Of a DNA stretch of 18,051 bases, positions 14,155 to 18,051 are shown in pieces (position 1 is the first letter of the stretch; every line of letters begins with the position of its first letter). Where the stretch lies: positions 1 through 18,051 of the forward strand of contig JBIIYJ010000083.1 of the NCBI GenBank assembly GCA_044346855.1, read 5' to 3'. The notes under the pieces are model-generated. The model made no database searches and was not told the DNA's origin. It was given only the letters and a program-made list of their open reading frames with translations. The stretch comes from CAIKKV01 sp044346855 (GTDB lineage: Bacteria; Verrucomicrobiota; Kiritimatiellia; CAIKKV01). Position numbers and translations under genes: made by a program.

Positions 14155-14943
14155 TCACCGGAACTCAGCCCACTCCGGCTCGTTCTCGAAAATCCAGCGG
14201 TAGTAGTCCTTGCCCTTGAGCCCGTCGGCCGCGGCTTCGTCCACGATAACCGTGCAGTGCGGGTGCAGCTGGAGGGCCGAGGCGGAGACCATGGCCGTGA
14301 TGGGCCCCTCGACGGCCTGGGCCAGGATGCCGGACTTGTTGGCCCCGGTGACCAGCAACAGGCACCGGCGGCTCTCCAGGATGGTGCCGACGCCCATGGT
14401 GATGGCGCGCCGCGGCACTTTTGCCAGGTCGCCCCCGAACATCGGCGCGTTCTGGCGGAGCGTGGAAGGCGTCAGCGCCTTCTCCCGGGTGCGCGACTGC
14501 AGGGCCGACAGCGGCTCGTTGAAGCCGATGTGGCCGTCGCTCCCGATCCCCAGGAGCTGCAAGTCGACCCCGCCCACCTCGCGCATGTGCCGCTCGTAGG
14601 CCGCGCACTCGGCGGCGAGGTCCGCCGCCATGCCGTTGGGCAGGTGCGTGTGCGAGGGCACCATGTCCACCTTCGAGAACAGGTGCTCCTCCATGTACCG
14701 CCGGTAGGAACACGGGTGATCCGCGGACAGGCCGATGTATTCGTCCAGGTTGAAGGTGCGCACCCGGGAGAAGGACAGCCCCTTCTCCCGGTGCAGCCCC
14801 ACCAGCAGGCCGTAGACCGCCTCCATCGTGCGGCCGGTGGCCAGCCCCAGCACGAGGTTGGGTTTGACCCGGATCTCGCGCGCGATCAGCCGCGCCGCCA
14901 GCCGGGCCGCCGCCGCCTCATCGCCCTGGATGATGACTTCCAT
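14155..14943 (-). CDS. nagB: Glucosamine-6-phosphate deaminase
   Basis: This 262-residue protein (E. coli NagB is 266) turns glucosamine-6-phosphate into fructose-6-phosphate and ammonia. The active-site residues of the family are visible: Asp67 in FNLDEY (E. coli Asp72), Asp136 and His138 in GIGSDGHIGFNEP (Asp141 and His143) and Glu143 (Glu148). The phosphate-binding loop GLATGRTMEAVY and the block AITMGVGTILESR are also present. The start at ATG 14943 follows the stop of the oxidoreductase gene by 3 nt (TAG GCC ATG), so the genes are translated in tandem. No nagA or nagE is present. Given its neighbours, the substrate could be a related amino-sugar phosphate, but the conserved residues favour normal NagB activity. 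Confidence 0.92.
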   Translation of the reverse strand: MEVIIQGDEAAAARLAARLIAREIRVKPNLVLGLATGRTMEAVYGLLVGLHREKGLSFSRVRTFNLDEYIGLSADHPCSYRRYMEEHLFSKVDMVPSHTHLPNGMAADLAAECAAYERHMREVGGVDLQLLGIGSDGHIGFNEPLSALQSRTREKALTPSTLRQNAPMFGGDLAKVPRRAITMGVGTILESRRCLLLVTGANKSGILAQAVEGPITAMVSASALQLHPHCTVIVDEAAADGLKGKDYYRWIFENEPEWAEFR

Positions 14944-14946
14944 GGC

Positions 14947-16020
14947 CTAAAGCCCGAACTCTTTCGCATTGTCGGGGCAGGACGGAATGACTTTCGCTTC
15001 CGACACCTTGGCCTTGAGAAGGGCCAGTTCGTCGGCCGGCGCGGCCAGCGGCAGCGCCACCTGGCCGCCGTTCGCGGCGGAGCGCTGGAGGGCCAGCATG
15101 ATCTCGGCGCCCTTGCAGGCGCTCTCGAAATTGTTGGGGTGCAGCTTCTTGCCGTCCAGCCAATCGGCCATGTCCTGGATGTAGGGCGGCATGTCGAGGT
15201 CATAGTTCATGAGCCCCTCGCCGCTCTGGAAGCCGCCGCTCTTGGTGACCGCGCGCCAGCCGCCGTTGGTGAGAACCTCGGCGTAGCCTTCCGTGCCCTG
15301 CGCGCCCATGCGGCACTTGCCCCACCACTTGCCCACCTCGGGCTGGTCGGGGGCGCCGGCGCCGCACTCGTAGACGCCGCGCACGCCGTTGGCGTACTGG
15401 ACGAAGCCCGCGATGTAATCGGGGGACGGGTGGTTGTCCGTGAACTTGCTGCGGCCGGCCGCCTGGCCCATGGCCCACTGCGCCTCGGCCTCGCCGTTGT
15501 ACCAGCGGGTGTACTCGATCAGGTGCGACAGCATGTGCGTCATCCAGCCGGTCGCGGAGCCGTACACCGTGTGCACGCGGCCCAGGGCGCCGCTCGCGAT
15601 GATCTCCTTGACCTTGCGGTAGTGGACGCCGTAGCGGTGCTGGTGGCTGACCACGCACTTGGCGCCCGCCTTGCCGATCAGGTCGCGCAGCACGAAGAGC
15701 TCGTTGCTCGTCAGGGCCACCGGCTTCTCGAAGGCGATCAGCTTGACGCCCGCCTCGGTCGCCATCTTGACGAACGGCGTGCGCAGGTGGGGCATCGTGC
15801 AGAAGCAGAATACGTCGGGCTTGAGCTCCTTCGCCAGGCCGCCGGCGTCCGTGCTCCCCTTCACCCCGCCGCCGATCTTGGCCACGGCCGCGTCCAGCTT
15901 GACGGTGTCGATGTCGCACAGGCCGGCGACGCGAAACCGGGGATTGGCCTGGAACGCCGTGGCGTGATGCATGCCGCGCTTGCCCATGCCCACGATCATG
16001 ACCGAATACTGTCCGCTCAT
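14947..16020 (-). CDS. Gfo/Idh/MocA family NAD(P)-dependent oxidoreductase
   Basis: This 357-residue protein has an N-terminal Rossmann domain with GMGKRG (11-16) and the acidic end of beta 2 in LCDIDTVK. The family's EKP motif is at 98-100 (Lys99 is the usual catalytic lysine). A C-terminal substrate domain follows, with HMLSHLIEYTRWYNG. Members oxidise or reduce a hydroxyl of a sugar, inositol or sugar-nucleotide. Sitting between a DegT aminotransferase and NagB, it could supply the keto sugar for amination, as in the NtdC/NtdA or WbpB/WbpE pairs; this is inference. The start is ATG 16020 because AAGGAGG lies 9 nt upstream. An apparent 27-residue longer N terminus is only read-through of the palindromic repeat at 16045-16115. 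Confidence 0.88.
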   Translation of the reverse strand: MSGQYSVMIVGMGKRGMHHATAFQANPRFRVAGLCDIDTVKLDAAVAKIGGGVKGSTDAGGLAKELKPDVFCFCTMPHLRTPFVKMATEAGVKLIAFEKPVALTSNELFVLRDLIGKAGAKCVVSHQHRYGVHYRKVKEIIASGALGRVHTVYGSATGWMTHMLSHLIEYTRWYNGEAEAQWAMGQAAGRSKFTDNHPSPDYIAGFVQYANGVRGVYECGAGAPDQPEVGKWWGKCRMGAQGTEGYAEVLTNGGWRAVTKSGGFQSGEGLMNYDLDMPPYIQDMADWLDGKKLHPNNFESACKGAEIMLALQRSAANGGQVALPLAAPADELALLKAKVSEAKVIPSCPDNAKEFGL

Positions 16021-16044
16021 TGTCTCGTCCTCCTTGAAAAAAGA

Positions 16045-16115
16045 TGTAGGGGCGCTGCTCACGGCGCCCGCCGGCATTCGCCATGCTGGCGGGCTTCGCA
16101 AGCGAAGCCCCTACA
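16045..16115. repeat. 71-nt cloverleaf palindrome, copy 1
   Basis: Terminal arms TGTAGGGG (16045-16052) and CCCCTACA (16108-16115) enclose a long hairpin built on CCCGCC/GGCGGG with inner GCAT/ATGC, and a short hairpin CTTCG-CAAG-CGAAG. An additional CGC/GCG arm lies next to the left end. It is in the degT-oxidoreductase gap and differs from copy 2 at one base. Confidence 0.9.
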
Positions 16116-16132
16116 ATACAGAGTTTCAATCG

Positions 16133-16203
16133 TGTAGGGGCGCTGCTCGCGGCGCCCGCCGGCATTCGCCATGCTGGCGGGCTTCGCAAGCGAAGCCCCT
16201 ACA
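16133..16203. repeat. 71-nt cloverleaf palindrome, copy 2
   Basis: This second copy has the same length and structure as 16045-16115, differing only by G for A in the left arm (CTCGCGG versus CTCACGG). The copies are in the same orientation, separated by 17 nt of unrelated AT-richer sequence. Confidence 0.9.
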
Positions 16204-16229
16204 CGTTGGCACTAAAAAGTCCGACGCCC

Positions 16230-17354
16230 TTACGCGTTGGCCTTGTCCCACTCCATGACCTTCTGGATCACGAAATCGACCTCGTCGGCCGTCAGTTCGG
16301 GGAACATCGGCAGGCTGACGCAGGTGGCGGCATTGCGCTCGGCGTTGGCCACGGAGCCCACGATGCGCGCTTCCTTGCCCCAGGGATAGCCTTCCTGCTT
16401 GTGGATGGCGATCGAGTAATGCGTCTTGGCGTCCACCCCGTTCTGCACGAGGAAGTCGACCATGGCGTCACGCTTGGCAGGATCCTTCACCTCGATGGAG
16501 TAGAGGTGGAAGATGTGGCGGTAGCCGGGCTTCTGGGTGGGCAGCAGGAACGACTTGGCGCCCTTGAGCCCTTCCGTGTACCGGCCGGCCCACTTGATGC
16601 GCAGGTCGTTCCAGGCGTGGATGTGCTTGATCTTGGCGCTGAGGACGCCGGCGTGCAGATCGTCCAGGCGGCTGTTGAAGCCGAAGCTGTGGACGTTGCG
16701 CTTGGGCGAGCCGTGGTTGCGCAGGATGCGGACGCGCGCGTCGATGGCCGCGTCGTTCGTCACCAGCGCGCCGCTGTCGCCGAAGGTTCCCAGGTTCTTC
16801 TGGATGATGAAGCTCGTGGTCGCCACGTCGCTGAGCTGCCCGATCTTGAAGGTATCGCCGGCCGCGTCGATGGCCTGGGCGTTGTCCTCGATGATCTTCA
16901 GGTGATGCTTGTCGGCGATCTTCTTGATGGCCGTCATGTCGGCGCACTGGCCGTAGAGGTGCACGGGGATGATGCACTTTGTCTTCTTCGTGATGGCGGC
17001 CTCGATCTTGGTCGGATCGATGCACTTCGTCTTGGGATCGCAATCGACGAACACGCAGGTGGCGCCGACGACCCAGATCGCCTCGGCGGTCGCGAAGAAG
17101 GTGTTCGGGTGGGTGATGACCTCGTCGCCCGGCCCGATGTTCATGGCCATGAGGGCCAGCCAGATCGCGTCCGTGCCGTTGCCGACGCCGACCGCGTACT
17201 TGGTGCCGTGGAAGTCAGCCAGTTCCTTTTCGAACTGCTTGAGCATGGGGCCCATCACGTATTCGCCGCTCTCCAGAACCTTCTGGATGTTGGCGTCGAT
17301 CTCGGCCTTGATGTTATGATACTGCCTCGTATGCCCGTAAAAACCGACCTTCAT
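16230..17354 (-). CDS. DegT/DnrJ/EryC1/StrS family PLP sugar aminotransferase
   Basis: This 374-residue protein has the normal length of sugar aminotransferases of this family, which transfer the amino group of glutamate to a keto sugar or sugar nucleotide. Seen are VGVGNGTDAIWLAL (55-68), THPNTFFATAEAI, PVHLYGQCADM (130-140), EDNAQAIDA with Asp157 and the PLP lysine Lys186 in SFIIQKNLGTFGDSGAL; NSRLDDLHA at 227-235 is also typical. The usual SF-P-x-K lacks its proline here. The start at ATG 17354 has AAGGAG 7 nt upstream. It leads a minus-strand operon with a Gfo/Idh/MocA oxidoreductase and NagB, although a 209-nt gap with two palindromic repeats separates it from the second gene. The exact product (for example a 3-amino sugar) cannot be told. 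Confidence 0.9.
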   Translation of the reverse strand: MKVGFYGHTRQYHNIKAEIDANIQKVLESGEYVMGPMLKQFEKELADFHGTKYAVGVGNGTDAIWLALMAMNIGPGDEVITHPNTFFATAEAIWVVGATCVFVDCDPKTKCIDPTKIEAAITKKTKCIIPVHLYGQCADMTAIKKIADKHHLKIIEDNAQAIDAAGDTFKIGQLSDVATTSFIIQKNLGTFGDSGALVTNDAAIDARVRILRNHGSPKRNVHSFGFNSRLDDLHAGVLSAKIKHIHAWNDLRIKWAGRYTEGLKGAKSFLLPTQKPGYRHIFHLYSIEVKDPAKRDAMVDFLVQNGVDAKTHYSIAIHKQEGYPWGKEARIVGSVANAERNAATCVSLPMFPELTADEVDFVIQKVMEWDKANA

Positions 17355-17406
17355 GATGCTCTCCTTGTTCGTTCAATCCGCAACCGGTTCGCCCGATTTA
17401 ATGGGT

Positions 17407-17440
17407 GTCTTTTTTACACTAAAAAGACCGGCCGCGTCAA
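17407..17440 (-). promoter_or_regulatory. Candidate promoter with overlapping operator for the degT operon
   Basis: On the minus strand TTGACG (17440-17435) and TGTAAA (17418-17413) are 16 nt apart. An inverted repeat GTCTTTTT-TACACT-AAAAAGAC (17407-17428, plus-strand reading) covers the -10 region, a good position for a repressor. The transcript leader would be about 50 nt. Confidence 0.4.
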
Positions 17441-17544
17441 TATGAATCACGATATGCAGCGCGGGCTGCGGATCTGCGCTTTATAAGGCAATGGTGTGGG
17501 ACATGAAGATGGCCGCCACGCATCCTGTCGAAACCTGTAAAAGG

Positions 17545-17688
17545 TGGAGGGTCCGGTGCCACCCGGACCACACGCGCCATATTTGCGCCCAACGCGCGCA
17601 GGCGGTCCGGGTGGCACCGGCCCTCCAACACGCCCGCCATACCGGCGCCCAACGCGCGCAGGCGGTCCGGGTGGCACCGGACCCTCCA
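17545..17688. repeat. 60-nt direct repeat bounded by a 25-nt inverted repeat
   Basis: The segment 17545-17569 is the exact reverse complement of 17664-17688 (25 of 25) and, with one base missing, of 17604-17627. The block 17585-17620 is repeated exactly at 17645-17680, a period of 60 nt. So the right half of a palindromic element has been duplicated. It lies between the degT promoter and the end of the next secreted protein; the rest of 17455-17544 and 17689-17726 holds nothing recognised. Confidence 0.9.
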
Positions 17689-17726
17689 TCTTGCTCTGAA
17701 ATGCATCAAATTCGCCCGCGCGGCCC

Positions 17727-18051
17727 CTACCGGACGAAAATCAGCGTCCCGGCGGGTTTCCACACAATCGACCCGCCGTCATAAACCACGCGGGCGGGCG
17801 TCCCCCAATCCGGATGGAACATGGCGCGAAGCGTCAACGTGTGGCCGTTCAGATACAGGACCGTATCGTCCCGCATGAGGAACAGGTCCTGCAACGTCAC
17901 GTCGGCCGTCAGGCCGATGGTGCAGTTGGTCAGCGCCCGCAGGGTGACGAAACTAAGCTCGCCAGCCGAGGCATTGGTCAGGCCCGGCAGGTCGGTGTGG
18001 ATCCGGTTCCAGCCGGACGTGCGGGAATGCTCGGGCGACAAGACGACGAGA
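17727..18051 (-). CDS. C-terminal end of a secreted beta-rich protein (5' end outside window)
   Basis: The frame is open from the window's right edge to TAG at 17729-17727, giving 107 visible residues. They show repeated short beta strands (TNCTIGLTADVTLQDLFL, RDDTVLYLNGHTLTLRAMF) and end GGSIVWKPAGTLIFVR. This spacing of hydrophobic strands with Gly/Asn turns fits a beta-solenoid or autotransporter-like surface protein, but no family can be named from this piece. A TTG near 18041 is unlikely to be the start because the strand pattern continues to the edge. Along with the protein at the left edge, it suggests an organism with many exported surface proteins. Confidence 0.65.
   Translation of the reverse strand, partial: LVVLSPEHSRTSGWNRIHTDLPGLTNASAGELSFVTLRALTNCTIGLTADVTLQDLFLMRDDTVLYLNGHTLTLRAMFHPDWGTPARVVYDGGSIVWKPAGTLIFVR

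Noticed and set aside
16021..16101. Longer N terminus for the Gfo/Idh/MocA protein
   Set aside because: The extra residues are translation of the palindromic repeat; ATG 16020 has a strong AAGGAGG site and the Rossmann fold starts right after it.
14074..16137. 687-codon open frame on the plus strand
   Set aside because: It lies antisense to nagB and the oxidoreductase gene, both of which have full sets of conserved residues; composition is that of a shadow frame.

Overview
The window is GC-rich bacterial chromosomal DNA, densely coded on both strands. The gene set suggests a member of the PVC superphylum, most likely a Verrucomicrobiota/Kiritimatiellota-type polysaccharide degrader. Pointers are a YDG-repeat surface protein with a C-terminal motif common in Verrucomicrobia, a helix-turn-helix domain fused to a PTS EIIA domain, L-fucose and hexuronate catabolic enzymes, a duplicated nucleoside diphosphate kinase and many palindromic or short tandem repeats between genes. 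The taxonomic call is inference; the window has no rRNA or marker gene.

Layout. 1-769 (+) is the C-terminal end of a secreted YDG-repeat protein. 826-1901 (+) is a two-gene unit, a small unknown protein overlapping an SDR D-mannonate oxidoreductase (uxuB-like), closed by a strong intrinsic terminator at 1977-2033. 4660-2036 (-) is a regulator (HTH-EIIA) followed by L-fucose isomerase. A tRNA-Leu(UAG) at 4700-4781 (+) separates this from 7104-4785 (-), a tandem NDK overlapping an aspartate-type aminotransferase. 7269-10771 (+) is a three-gene envelope operon: a small barrel-like exported protein, an HtrA/Deg-type PDZ protease and a paralogue that has lost all three catalytic residues. It is followed by crcB/fluC (10847-11248) and rtcB (11415-12833). 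12834-13334 is non-coding and full of simple repeats and palindromes. 13808-13335 (-) encodes a small secreted protein. 17354-14155 (-) is an amino-sugar type operon: DegT aminotransferase, Gfo/Idh/MocA oxidoreductase and NagB. 17727-18051 (-) is the C-terminal end of a second secreted protein.

How the genes fit together. FucI and UxuB point to use of fucose and hexuronates from algal or plant polysaccharides, and HTH-EIIA is a likely local regulator of fucI. The DegT/Gfo/NagB trio could make or recycle an amino sugar. The protease/pseudoprotease pair probably acts on envelope proteins.

The most unusual items are the protease-pseudoprotease operon, the NDK with a dead N-terminal copy, the HTH-EIIA regulator, and several intergenic element families: a nearly identical pair of 71-nt cloverleaf palindromes, a 156-nt near-palindrome, a 60-nt direct repeat bounded by a 25-nt exact inverted repeat, and dispersed GGGTTCR heptamer arrays that could form G-quadruplexes.
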